The translations under genes and the position numbers were made by a program. Positions 50,998 to 59,872 of a stretch of 64,000 bases of DNA are shown in pieces. The notes beneath the pieces are model-generated. The model saw nothing but the letters and a program-made list of their open reading frames with translations, ran no database searches and had not been told where the DNA came from. The DNA comes from JBLWXV01 sp048267245 (GTDB lineage: Bacteria > Bdellovibrionota > Bacteriovoracia > Bacteriovoracales > Bacteriovoracaceae). The DNA lies in the NCBI GenBank assembly GCA_048267245.1, contig JBLWXV010000002.1, positions 1-64,000 on the forward strand, given 5' to 3'. Within the stretch, counting starts at the first letter, position 1. The number at the start of each line of letters is the position of its first letter.

Positions 50998-51022
50998 AAA
51001 AAAAAGGCCCCGTGAGGGGCCT
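50998..51022 (-). terminator. Rho-independent terminator of trxA
   Basis: On the minus strand AGGCCCC (51022-51016), loop TCAC, GGGGCCT (51011-51005) and eight T residues (to 50998). It lies between trxA and gmhA. Confidence 0.92.
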
Positions 51023-51044
51023 ATGTTGAAGCTTAATTTTTAAA

Positions 51045-51365
51045 TTAAGAAAGTTCTTCAAGAGACTTCTTGATCTCGTCTTTTGGTTGAACGCCAACAA
51101 GTGTCTTAGCAGCTTCACCATTTTTAAAGAAGATCATTGTAGGGATGCCTCTGATGCCGAATTGTTGAGCGAGATCACCGTTCTCATCAACATTCACTTT
51201 TACGATCTTGGCATTGCTTAATTCACCAGCAAGTTCATCAAGGATTGGGCCAAGAGTTCTACACGGACCACACCACTCTGCCCAGAAGTCTACGAGTACA
51301 GGCTTATCTGATTTAAGGACTTCTTGCTCAAATGTTGATTGGTCAACTTTTCCAACGTTACTCAT
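51045..51365 (-). CDS. trxA: Thioredoxin
   Basis: 106 residues. The active site WCGPC is at 31-35, with DFWAE in front and the cis-Pro loop GIPTM (about residues 72-76). It reduces cytoplasmic disulfides, including ribonucleotide reductase. GAGGT lies 5 nt before the ATG. A strong terminator follows within 23 nt, so it forms its own unit. Confidence 0.98.
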   Translation of the reverse strand: MSNVGKVDQSTFEQEVLKSDKPVLVDFWAEWCGPCRTLGPILDELAGELSNAKIVKVNVDENGDLAQQFGIRGIPTMIFFKNGEAAKTLVGVQPKDEIKKSLEELS

Positions 51366-51530
51366 TTCATACCTCTTAAAATCTAATATGCGGGCCCTGT
51401 TTAAAGTTCCCTATCCCAATTTATAGGCCATTCCTAGATTAAAGTACAGCTCTGCCTTGTTTTTGCTGTGCAGTACCTAGACATTCTTTCCCCCCGTGTG
51501 AATAAATAATCAATTAGTTAGAATTGGGAA

Positions 51531-52037
51531 ATGATGAAGCGTAAATATCTACTCAAGCAACCTTTTAAGGCCGCCCTGATCGCCAGGCTCCTCGCCAAGG
51601 GCGTAGATATGTTTATTGTTTGCATTCTAGCGATCTTTTTTTATCCCATGGGAGTGCTGCTAGCGCTCACTTATATCGGCGTGGCCGACTGTCTCTCGGG
51701 TGGACAGAGTGTGGGCAAGAAATTGATGGGCTTCTCAGTAATAAGTCTTGAGGACGGGACTCCCTGTTCTTTTAAGCAGTCAGTGATTAGAAATCTTCCT
51801 ATCTTAATTCCACTTGCTCTCTCTATTATCCCAATCTGGGGATGGATAATGTCTATCATCATGGGTGCCCCCCTGATTGCCCTAGAGATTTATCTTCTTC
51901 TTAAGCTTGATTCGGGCCACCGTTTGGGTGATGTCATGGCCGATACATCGGTGATGGCACATGATGGCACATCGGAAGCGATCAAGCGTCGCAAGTCGAG
52001 CTGGTTTGATGACAAAGGTGCTCAGCCAACTCCTTAA
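51531..52037 (+). CDS. RDD family membrane protein
   Basis: 168 residues. The RDD pattern shows as ALIARLLAKGVDMFI near residue 14-28, with the Arg and the Asp pair reduced to one Asp, GGQSVGKKLMGFSVI at about 57-71, and a third helix pair. The cytoplasmic tail is basic then Pro-ended. RDD proteins are small transport-related membrane proteins of mostly unknown role. Start ATG-ATG with a weak GGGA site. The next gene is polA, 75 nt downstream. Confidence 0.75.
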   Translation: MMKRKYLLKQPFKAALIARLLAKGVDMFIVCILAIFFYPMGVLLALTYIGVADCLSGGQSVGKKLMGFSVISLEDGTPCSFKQSVIRNLPILIPLALSIIPIWGWIMSIIMGAPLIALEIYLLLKLDSGHRLGDVMADTSVMAHDGTSEAIKRRKSSWFDDKGAQPTP

Positions 52038-52112
52038 GTAACATCGAATGTCTTTAGAATGTGTGCCTGGCAGGTTATGCTTGCCCCTCAATTTTTTGTT
52101 TTTGAGGTAAGT

Positions 52113-54803
52113 GTGCACAAAAGACTGATCATCATTGATATTTCTTCTTGGATTTTTAGAGCGTTCTTCGCCATTAGACATCTCAGTGCGCCAGACGGCA
52201 CCCCAGTCAACGCTGTTCACGGCGTACTCAATATGCTCCTCAAACTCTTTTCAATGTACAGACCCACACACATACTTGTGGCTCGAGATACTGCAGGCGG
52301 CTCTTTTCGAAACGAACTCTATACCGAATATAAAGCCAATCGCTCGGCCCCTCCTGAAGAGCTCATTCCTCAGTTTGCCCTTATTAAACAACTCCTCGAA
52401 GTAATGCAGCTCCCACACTGTGAAGACGATAATTATGAGGCCGACGATATTATTGGAACGGCCTGTGTCCAATGGCGCGATCAATTTGATGAGATTCTCA
52501 TTGCATCAGGAGACAAGGATTTGATGCAGTTTGTAGGTGGGAATATTAAGATGCTCGATACCATGAAGGATAAAATTTACGACGAGGACGGGGTATTTGA
52601 GAAAATGGGTGTTCGCCCCGATCAAATTGTCGACTACCTCTCGATGGTAGGCGACACCTCTGACAATATCCCAGGCATGAAGGGCATTGGCGCCAAGGGA
52701 GCGGCTAAGTTGCTCGCCGACTACGGAACTCTTGAAGCTATTATTGAAAATAAAGGTGAATTAAAAGGCAAGAAAGTCATCGAAGCCTTCACGGATTATC
52801 TGGAGAATGGCTTGCTCTCAAAGAAGCTCATAAGCATCGTCACAGATTTGAAACTGACCTGTACTCCCGAAAATTCTGCTTATAAGTTTTATCCCACAGA
52901 AGAGCTTATTAGCTTTCTACAAGGATTGGGATTTAAGTCTTCGGTTCAAAAGCTTATTGATATCAAGCATCAGGTTGCTAAAGCACAAGCGAGTGACAGC
53001 GAAGAAGATACCAGCTTTGTTAATCTTGAAACTGAAAAGCACCAAGTCAATATCGAATTTAAAAAGATTGATTCGGACTCTTTTGAGAAGATTTTAGCTG
53101 AGGCTAAAAAAGCCGGTCGCATTGCCCTCTACGCTCTCTATGAGGGTGAAGATCGTGTGAACTCAATGACTATGAGTTCACTAGCAATTTGTTATGAAGG
53201 AGATGTTTCTCACTACGTCCATAGTGACTCTGAAGTTTCGCACAAACTCCTAGAAGCTTTGTGGGCCGAATCTGGCCTTACTATTATTTCAGATCGCATT
53301 CAAACGGACTTAGTCTATGCGTCTTTAAAGGGAATGGACGTTAAGGCCAAGTATCTTGATCTCTCACAAATTCACTACAATATCTCAAGTGGAGGTCGCC
53401 ACGACTTGGCCTCTATGGTGCGCGAGCACTTTGATGCCGATCTCGTTGAGAAAAATAAAAAAGAATATGCAACATTTGCTGATGCGCCAGTTGAGTTCAT
53501 GGAGCGCTACCTTGGAGAGCGCGCCTACTATCTATCTAAATTAGTTCCCCTCATGGAAAAAGAACTTGGGATGATGGAATTAACGAGCCTCTATGACGAT
53601 ATTGATAATCCGATGCATATGGTACTGGCCAAAATGGAAGTTGAGGGTGTGCTTGTTGACGTCGATTTTTTTAAAAAATACGAGGAAGAACTTCAGGCCC
53701 AAATCGATACGGTGGAAGGAGTGATTGAGTCTGAGGCCGGAGAGAAAATAAATCTCAATAGTCCAAAGCAGGTGGGTGAGCTTCTCTTTGAAAAACTCGG
53801 ACTTCCAGTTCTTAAGAAAACAAAAACAGGAGCTTCAACTGACGTAGAGGTTCTCGAAAAATTAGCAGCTCTTGGTACCTCTCAAATTCCAGGTTTTATG
53901 TTGCAATACCGCGAGCTCTCGAAGCTACAATCGACCTATGTGAAGGCAATTCCAGAACTGGTCGATAATAAAAACAGAGTTCACACTCACTTTAACCAAA
54001 ATGTTGCTCAGACTGGACGTCTCTCGAGTACCAATCCAAATTTGCAAAATATTCCTGTTAGAACAGAAGCCGGCAGAATGATTCGCAAAGGTTTTGTTGC
54101 CCCAGAGGGGATGACTTTGGTTGGTCTGGACTATTCGCAAGTAGAGTTACGTCTACTTGCTCACTTTTCAAAAGATCCGACGATGGTGAAGGCCTTTAAA
54201 GAAGGGCATGATATTCACGCTCAAACTGCCAGTGAAGTGCTAGGAGTTGCGCTTGAAGATGTCAGTCGAGAGGATCGCTCCAGGGCCAAGGCAGTCAACT
54301 TCGGCCTTATGTATGGACAGTCTTCATTTGGTCTAGCGAGCTCGCTAGGCATTTCAAGAACTGAGGCTAAGCTCTACATTGATAATTACTTTAAGCGCTT
54401 TAATAGAGTGAAGGCTTATCTCGACGAACTCAAAGAGAGATGTGAACAAACTGGCTATGCTATTACTCTTCATGGAAGAAAGCGCCTGCTACCTGATATT
54501 CACTCTCAAAATAGAACTATCAAGGCAATGGCAGAGAGGATGGCCATCAATAGTCCAATTCAGGGAACCGCGGCCGACATTATAAAGATGGCCATGATTA
54601 AAATTGATCAGAGGCTCAAGGCCGAAGGACTAGGCTCGAAGATGATCCTCCAGGTTCACGATGAACTCATCTTTGAGTGTCCCGAAGATGAGATTGAAAG
54701 CATCAAAAAGCTTGCTCGAGAAGAAATGGAGAATGTTGTGGAGCTCGACGTTCCACTTAGAGTTGACCTTGGGGTAGGCAAAAATTGGTATGAACTAAAG
54801 TAG
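52113..54803 (+). CDS. polA: DNA polymerase I, proofreading domain inactive
   Basis: 896 residues from GTG 52113, chosen because TGAGG lies 5 nt upstream and the protein then starts at the conserved RLIIIDISSW; an ATG reading from 52059 adds unrelated residues. The 5' nuclease domain (about 1-290) has DDNYEADDIIG, SGDKDLMQFV and GDTSDNIPGMKGIGAKGA. In the 3'-5' exonuclease region (about 310-490) the DxE motif is replaced by ALYALYEG and the ED of motif III reads ER, so it cannot proofread. Polymerase motifs A (LDYSQVELRLLAHF), B (RAKAVNFGLMYG) and C (QVHDELIFE) are intact. It fills gaps and removes RNA primers. Confidence 0.96.
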   Translation: MHKRLIIIDISSWIFRAFFAIRHLSAPDGTPVNAVHGVLNMLLKLFSMYRPTHILVARDTAGGSFRNELYTEYKANRSAPPEELIPQFALIKQLLEVMQLPHCEDDNYEADDIIGTACVQWRDQFDEILIASGDKDLMQFVGGNIKMLDTMKDKIYDEDGVFEKMGVRPDQIVDYLSMVGDTSDNIPGMKGIGAKGAAKLLADYGTLEAIIENKGELKGKKVIEAFTDYLENGLLSKKLISIVTDLKLTCTPENSAYKFYPTEELISFLQGLGFKSSVQKLIDIKHQVAKAQASDSEEDTSFVNLETEKHQVNIEFKKIDSDSFEKILAEAKKAGRIALYALYEGEDRVNSMTMSSLAICYEGDVSHYVHSDSEVSHKLLEALWAESGLTIISDRIQTDLVYASLKGMDVKAKYLDLSQIHYNISSGGRHDLASMVREHFDADLVEKNKKEYATFADAPVEFMERYLGERAYYLSKLVPLMEKELGMMELTSLYDDIDNPMHMVLAKMEVEGVLVDVDFFKKYEEELQAQIDTVEGVIESEAGEKINLNSPKQVGELLFEKLGLPVLKKTKTGASTDVEVLEKLAALGTSQIPGFMLQYRELSKLQSTYVKAIPELVDNKNRVHTHFNQNVAQTGRLSSTNPNLQNIPVRTEAGRMIRKGFVAPEGMTLVGLDYSQVELRLLAHFSKDPTMVKAFKEGHDIHAQTASEVLGVALEDVSREDRSRAKAVNFGLMYGQSSFGLASSLGISRTEAKLYIDNYFKRFNRVKAYLDELKERCEQTGYAITLHGRKRLLPDIHSQNRTIKAMAERMAINSPIQGTAADIIKMAMIKIDQRLKAEGLGSKMILQVHDELIFECPEDEIESIKKLAREEMENVVELDVPLRVDLGVGKNWYELK

Positions 54804-54931
54804 CGATTAGAAAATTTTTAGGAAAGGGCCCGAATAGGACCACTTTTCTATGATTTTTCACCAATATCTTTAATTGTTGAATATTTTTAAATGTATTTGA
54901 ATTTGTGTTGAATAAAATTTGGAAATACCGA

Positions 54932-54967
54932 TCCGTGAGTTAGGTTTATTAAGCCACAACTCACGGA
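54932..54967 (+). promoter_or_regulatory. Hairpin overlapping the asnB ribosome-binding site
   Basis: CCGTGAGTT (54933-54941) pairs perfectly with AACTCACGG (54958-54966), extended by one T-A pair, around a 16-nt loop. The right arm contains the first two G of the ribosome site GGAGG (54965-54969), 5 nt before the ATG at 54975. A possible -10 box TAAAAT lies at 54913-54918, so the hairpin would be at the very 5' end of the mRNA. Confidence 0.6.
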
Positions 54968-54974
54968 GGTTTTT

Positions 54975-56624
54975 ATGTGTGGAATTCTCGCAGTCTCGTC
55001 CCATCAAGCAAGCGCAAAGTCGCTGGGACACTACTTGGCCCGTGCCCGTGCACAATCCCTACTTTTAAAACACCGTGGCCCCGATGAAACGGGAGTTGTT
55101 CAGACCCTTGAGGGGGCGATTCTCTGCCATGAACGACTCTCAATTGTGGACGTGAAGTCTGGGCACCAGCCCATAAAGGGCAGGGGTGATGTCTACGTTA
55201 TTCACAATGGCGAGATTTATAACCACGAGGCGCTTTGGCGCGACACCCTGACTTTTAAGGGTGAGCGAAAGACCAAATCGGACTCTGAAATCATCGTGAG
55301 ACTGTATGAAGAGAGAGGAGAGGGATGTGTTCACTTTCTCGATGGAGTTTATGCTTTCGTGATTGCCGATGGAGCGAGAATGTTCGCTGCGAGAGATCCG
55401 CTTGGAGTGAAGCCACTGTTTTTTGGTCACGATAAGGAGGGCGTAATTTGGTTTGCCTCTGAAATGAAGGCCCTCATTAGCGTTTGTGAAGATATTACTG
55501 AGTTTCCTCCAGGCCACTACTACACAAGTGAGCAGGGTTTTGTGAGATTCTTCTCGCCAGGTTGGTTTAAGGGCTCAAAGGCCACGCAGGGGCCAGAGCT
55601 ACTTCGTGAGGCGCTCACCAAAGCAGTAAAGAAGCGCCTCATGAGTGATGTTCCACTTGGTGTGCTCTTGTCTGGAGGGCTTGATTCAAGCTTAATCTCC
55701 TCGATTGTCGCTAGAGAGATGAAGAAAATTGGAAAGAGCGTGAAGTCCTTTAGCGTTGGGCTTACTCCCCAGTCGCAAGATCTGGTGAAGGCCAGAGAGG
55801 TGGCAAAGTTTTTGGGAACTGAACACCATGAAATTCTTTTTACCGTTGAGCAGGGAATAGCACTATTGCCTGAATTAATTTCGAAAGTTGAAAGTTATGA
55901 CGTGACGACGATTCGCGCGAGTACGCCGATGTACATTATGTCCAAGTATATTCACGATCAAGGAGTGAAGGTGGTTCTCTCTGGAGAGGGCGCCGATGAA
56001 CTCTTTGGAGGCTATCTCTATTTTCACAACGCTCCTTCAGATGAGGAATTCCATTCGGAGTGTCTGCGCAGAGTAAAGCGCCTTCACACATCAGATGTTC
56101 TTCGCTGCGATCGCGCAACAATGGGAGCTGCTCTTGAAGCGCGCGTTCCCTTTCTCGATCAAGAGTTCTTGCGTGTAGCAATGGAGCTCGATCCGAAGCT
56201 CAAGCGTTCAAGTAAAGATAAAATTGAAAAAGAAGTTCTTCGAAAAGCATTTGACGATACTGAAGAGCCCTACTTACCAGACTCAATTCTTTGGCGTCAA
56301 AAAGAACAGTTCTCAGATGGGGTTGGCTATAGTTGGATTGATGGTCTCAAAGCCTATGCAGAGGCAACAATTAGCGACGACGAATTCTCTAAGAGTGCCG
56401 AGCTCTTTCCTTATCAGACGCCCGAGACTAAAGAAGCTTTTCTCTATCGCAAAATTTTTGCAGCGGCATTTCCCCACGCAGATGCTCCGATGCAGATCAA
56501 GAGATGGGTACCTCGTTGGCAAAAAAATAAAGACCCTAGTGGCCGGGCCAATACAGTTCACGAGTCGGCGTATGAACCTGGCCCGGATGGAAAAAATATC
56601 CGTCCACTAGAGATTGTCTCTTAG
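54975..56624 (+). CDS. asnB: Asparagine synthetase B, glutamine-hydrolysing
   Basis: 549 residues, close to E. coli AsnB. The catalytic Cys2 follows the initiator Met (MCGILAV) in the class II glutaminase domain, with RGPDETG and HNGEIYNH. The synthetase domain has the PP-loop LLSGGLDSSLIS at about 231-242 and VVLSGEGADELFGGY. It makes asparagine from aspartate, glutamine and ATP. The leader carries a hairpin masking part of the ribosome site. Convergent with the CBS gene, 4 nt apart. Confidence 0.96.
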   Translation: MCGILAVSSHQASAKSLGHYLARARAQSLLLKHRGPDETGVVQTLEGAILCHERLSIVDVKSGHQPIKGRGDVYVIHNGEIYNHEALWRDTLTFKGERKTKSDSEIIVRLYEERGEGCVHFLDGVYAFVIADGARMFAARDPLGVKPLFFGHDKEGVIWFASEMKALISVCEDITEFPPGHYYTSEQGFVRFFSPGWFKGSKATQGPELLREALTKAVKKRLMSDVPLGVLLSGGLDSSLISSIVAREMKKIGKSVKSFSVGLTPQSQDLVKAREVAKFLGTEHHEILFTVEQGIALLPELISKVESYDVTTIRASTPMYIMSKYIHDQGVKVVLSGEGADELFGGYLYFHNAPSDEEFHSECLRRVKRLHTSDVLRCDRATMGAALEARVPFLDQEFLRVAMELDPKLKRSSKDKIEKEVLRKAFDDTEEPYLPDSILWRQKEQFSDGVGYSWIDGLKAYAEATISDDEFSKSAELFPYQTPETKEAFLYRKIFAAAFPHADAPMQIKRWVPRWQKNKDPSGRANTVHESAYEPGPDGKNIRPLEIVS

Positions 56625-56628
56625 AAGA

Positions 56629-57015
56629 TTAGCTTGCGGCTTCTCGGCCCAATGCTGGGCTGAGATCGCCTCTACTGACGATTCCCACAAGACGTTTATC
56701 TCTATTCATGACGGGAAGTCTTCTCACGTGAAGCTTATTCATCTGTAGCTTCACGTCATCCAATTCTTCATCGTCATAACAGTACTTGATGTGTTCGCTC
56801 ATGCATTCTTCGACTTTAGTTGAATCAGGGCCCCTCCCTTCGGCGACGACACTGATGGTGATATCCCGATCAGTAATCATTCCAACTAATCTGTCGTTGT
56901 AAGCAACTGGCAGCGAACCAACACCATCGTCTCGCATAATCTTAGCGGCATCCTTGATGGACTTGTCCTTTGAGATTAGCTCGACGTTCTTTTTCATGAC
57001 TTCTCTCACTTTCAT
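56629..57015 (-). CDS. CBS-domain pair protein
   Basis: 128 residues from ATG 57015, preceded by AAGGAGAAGGT; a reading from 57108 adds a Cys-rich, non-conserved leader. Two CBS motifs are visible: DGVGSLPVAYNDRLVGMITDRDI and LHVRRLPVMNRDKRLVGIVSRGD. Such stand-alone pairs bind adenine nucleotides and modulate partner proteins. The partner is not evident here. Confidence 0.85.
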   Translation of the reverse strand: MKVREVMKKNVELISKDKSIKDAAKIMRDDGVGSLPVAYNDRLVGMITDRDITISVVAEGRGPDSTKVEECMSEHIKYCYDDEELDDVKLQMNKLHVRRLPVMNRDKRLVGIVSRGDLSPALGREAAS

Positions 57016-57334
57016 ACCTTCTCCTTGGTTTATGTTAACTATTAAGCTGCAACAGCAGGGCCATAAAAAAGGCCTGAAATTGCTTGCTCTTATTGGCGGG
57101 GATTTCATTTCGAAACATTACACTTAAGGATTGAAGGATTGGGGGTCATAAATTATTGGCATTTTGGTCAAGTAAATGAAATTTTATCAGGTGAAAAATC
57201 GAGATCGCAGCAACGGCTAACACTTTGGAATAATGGGGAAAGACAGATGGATTTGGTCAGCTTCTGGCTTTTTATTGAGTAAGTTCTTATCATTAGGGAA
57301 GTTACTATTTTCACCTTTTTAGGGGTTTATAAAG
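57016..57334. other. 319-bp intergenic region between the CBS gene and the FG-GAP lipoprotein
   Basis: It must hold divergent promoters for both genes. I see no clear -35/-10 pair on either strand; TACTAT at 57303-57308 is a possible plus-strand -10 without a -35. A tandem GGATTG doublet occurs near 57125-57140, and AGGGG lies 9-10 nt before the plus-strand ATG. No RNA gene or small ORF is supported. Confidence 0.4.
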
Positions 57335-59836
57335 ATGATCCGCAAATTAAGTACTCTCGCAGTTCTCACGCTCGCAGCTACCAGCTGTACTAATGACACA
57401 TCTAAGACGTCTCACTTTCAGGCGATCGAGGAGACGCTTGATAAGTATATTGGAGAGATTTCAAAGTCGAAGTTTCAAAGTAAGGATACAAATTACTTTG
57501 AGCGAAAAAATCCTGGAGAATGGATCCATGCAAAGGATCTCAATGAACTGAGAAATAAGAGAAGACAAGCATACTCTGCTCTTGTCGAACTCGACTACTC
57601 TCGCAATATTGAAAAGAGAATTCAGAACCTTCTCAATGTTAAGAACGTCTCTCCTGTTGAAGTTTTAAAAGCTAAAAATATACATACTAATTACAATGAC
57701 GGTCGTATTCAGATCACTGATGTCACTTATGAGAATAAGGAACTAGAAGCGAGTGATTTTCAAAAACAAATATCGTTCATTCTCTCTAAGTATCAACAAG
57801 TCGACGTTGTCGAGAATATAGTTCATCGGATTTTCCCTAAGAAACTCTACGATGAAGAATTGGGCGACAATCCCCCTCTCACTTTAGAAGGAGCTTACCA
57901 AATTTACTCTCGCTTTGAGGTGAGTGGAAGTCTGAAAAGTGGAAAACGCTCTTCAGAAGTCTATGATGTTGTCTTTGACCTTGAGAACTGCCAAGAGGGT
58001 GAAGATCTTTGTTTAATTAAAGGCAAACTCAACTCTTCTCAGAATCTTGTCAATCTAGATGCACCAGCATTTATTGATAGAACGAACGACGTAGGACTTA
58101 ATCAAGTGAAAGCCTATGCAAGGGTAGAAGCCTTAAGACGTGGTGGGTACGCCCTTGCGATTGAGGATTTCAATAACGACGGTCATCTCGATATGTTTGT
58201 GGGGCAGTGGGGAGATAGTGAACTCTATCTCGGTACCGCTAAAGGAACTTACGAGAAAGCACCTGACTCAGTAATGCCTGAGAAAGTGACTCTCGCAAAG
58301 GCAGCAGCTTTTGTCGATCTCGATAATGACGGTTTTAAAGATCTCGTCATCACTCGCTTTAGTGGCTCAGATGATGGAATTGATATCAAAATTCTAAAAA
58401 ACGAAAATGGGAGAACATTTGCTTCTTCTAAAGCACTCGTAGAACTTAAAGACCCTCGCACATGGGCGATGCCACTGGCGGTTGCTGACTATAATCAGGA
58501 TGGAAAGACTGACCTGTATGTAGGATTTCCTGGAGAGCGTGACTTTAGCGTGCTGGGTGATTTCAATATTGCTGAAAAGTATGAAGTTAATGGGCTCTTT
58601 CTCAATAAAGGTAACCTAAATTTCGCTGACCACACGAATGAGTCTCGACTTGGATACCGTTCTAATATTTTCCCACATGGGGCCCTTGCCTCAGATATCA
58701 CTGGCAATGGGTATCAGGATATTGTGGTTATTGATGATCGCCGCAAACTCAGTCCAGTTTATGTGAATCAGGGAAATGCTATCTTTAAGCAAAGCTCAGA
58801 GGAACTTGCTGTTGAAAATTATGGCTATGGTATGGGTGTTGATACAGGTGATATTGATAATGACGGCGACCTCGATATCGTGCTGTCAAATATCACGTTT
58901 ATGGCCGAGGAGAGAATTAAGAGTGTCTCTTCTCTCATTTCAAGAGAGCTACCTGAAATGCACAAGGGCTTAAGGTTATATCTCAACGATTTAAATCGTA
59001 AAAAGTTTGATGAGTATAAAGAAGACAGCCTTAACTTTGTCGGCGACGGCGCTGCCGGTGTCTCATTGATTGATTACGACGGTGATGGCCTGCTTGATAT
59101 TTACTTAACGAATGGACTTTGGTCAGGAAGCGAGGGTGGAAAGAGTATAGATTCAGTCTTTGCTGGAACGACTGAGACTAGACTTACACCAGAGAAGCCA
59201 TTTAATCCTGGAGTAGGTGAGAAGAAGACGGGTGTTGAGACTCGCAGTGGTTTCATGATGGCGCTTCAGACTGACGTTGATGAAAATGGAAAAAGGCTGA
59301 GCTTTGGTGGATTCCAACGCAATAAGCTCTTTAAGAACCTTGGTAACGGTCGCTTTATTGATGTCGGTTATCTCGAAAATGCGGATTCAATTGCTGATGG
59401 ATATATGGCAATTACTGCGGACATGAATAAGGACGGTATTACAGATCTTGTTCTTAGAAATTGTGATCCCGGCAAAGTTGAAGAAAATAACTTTCCGATT
59501 GTTCAGTACTTTGAAAACCGTTTGAATAATAGAGAGGGAAGTCTTGCTGTGAATCTCAGAGGGGTTCAGTCAAACCGTGATGGTATTGGTGCAAAGCTCA
59601 CTCTGACTCTCAGACAACAGAAGAATAGTCGCATTACAATGACTCAGTTGCGCGAGATTCGTGGTAACAATAGTGCGACTCAAGCACCAATGGTTGCTTA
59701 CTACTCTATTCCAAAAGGTTATAAGGCTGAGAAGCTGGAAGTCTCATGGCCATCAGGTGGCAAGTCAATCGTGACCTCTGGTTTAAGTGGTCAACTAACG
59801 ATCCAAGAAAAAGGTGTAGAACTCGTTAAAAGATAA
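57335..59836 (+). CDS. FG-GAP/VCBS repeat lipoprotein with UnbV-type C-terminus
   Basis: 833 residues. Lipobox AATSC puts the lipidated Cys at about residue 18. The N-terminal 240 residues are unlike known domains. A seven-bladed propeller-like region follows with seven Ca-binding loops of DxDxDG type: DFNNDGHLD, DLDNDGFKD, DYNQDGKTD, DITGNGYQD, DIDNDGDLD, DYDGDGLLD and DMNKDGITD. The C-terminal part from about 730 fits the ASPIC/UnbV domain (LREIRGNNSATQAP near its middle and EVSWPSGG). Proteins of this type act on the cell surface in adhesion or binding. It stands alone with its own terminator. Confidence 0.82.
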   Translation: MIRKLSTLAVLTLAATSCTNDTSKTSHFQAIEETLDKYIGEISKSKFQSKDTNYFERKNPGEWIHAKDLNELRNKRRQAYSALVELDYSRNIEKRIQNLLNVKNVSPVEVLKAKNIHTNYNDGRIQITDVTYENKELEASDFQKQISFILSKYQQVDVVENIVHRIFPKKLYDEELGDNPPLTLEGAYQIYSRFEVSGSLKSGKRSSEVYDVVFDLENCQEGEDLCLIKGKLNSSQNLVNLDAPAFIDRTNDVGLNQVKAYARVEALRRGGYALAIEDFNNDGHLDMFVGQWGDSELYLGTAKGTYEKAPDSVMPEKVTLAKAAAFVDLDNDGFKDLVITRFSGSDDGIDIKILKNENGRTFASSKALVELKDPRTWAMPLAVADYNQDGKTDLYVGFPGERDFSVLGDFNIAEKYEVNGLFLNKGNLNFADHTNESRLGYRSNIFPHGALASDITGNGYQDIVVIDDRRKLSPVYVNQGNAIFKQSSEELAVENYGYGMGVDTGDIDNDGDLDIVLSNITFMAEERIKSVSSLISRELPEMHKGLRLYLNDLNRKKFDEYKEDSLNFVGDGAAGVSLIDYDGDGLLDIYLTNGLWSGSEGGKSIDSVFAGTTETRLTPEKPFNPGVGEKKTGVETRSGFMMALQTDVDENGKRLSFGGFQRNKLFKNLGNGRFIDVGYLENADSIADGYMAITADMNKDGITDLVLRNCDPGKVEENNFPIVQYFENRLNNREGSLAVNLRGVQSNRDGIGAKLTLTLRQQKNSRITMTQLREIRGNNSATQAPMVAYYSIPKGYKAEKLEVSWPSGGKSIVTSGLSGQLTIQEKGVELVKR

Positions 59837-59841
59837 GAAAT

Positions 59842-59872
59842 AAAAAACCCGGACTGAGTCCGGGTTTTTTTT
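59842..59872. terminator. Bidirectional terminator between the FG-GAP lipoprotein and ClC
   Basis: AACCCGGAC (59846-59854), loop TGA, GTCCGGGTT (59858-59866). A run of A (59842-59847) and a run of T (59865-59872) let it work on both strands. It overlaps the ClC stop codon by two bases (59871-59872). Confidence 0.93.

Noticed and set aside
52059..52112. N-terminal extension of polA from the ATG at 52059
   Set aside because: The extra residues are unlike Pol I and a ribosome site points to the GTG at 52113.
54823..54850. Terminator after polA
   Set aside because: AAAGGGCCC and GGACCACTTT pair only with a mismatch and a bulge, followed by just four T residues; too weak to call.
57016..57108. 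N-terminal extension of the CBS protein from 57108
   Set aside because: The extension is Cys-rich and non-CBS-like, while AAGGAGAAGGT directly precedes the ATG at 57015.
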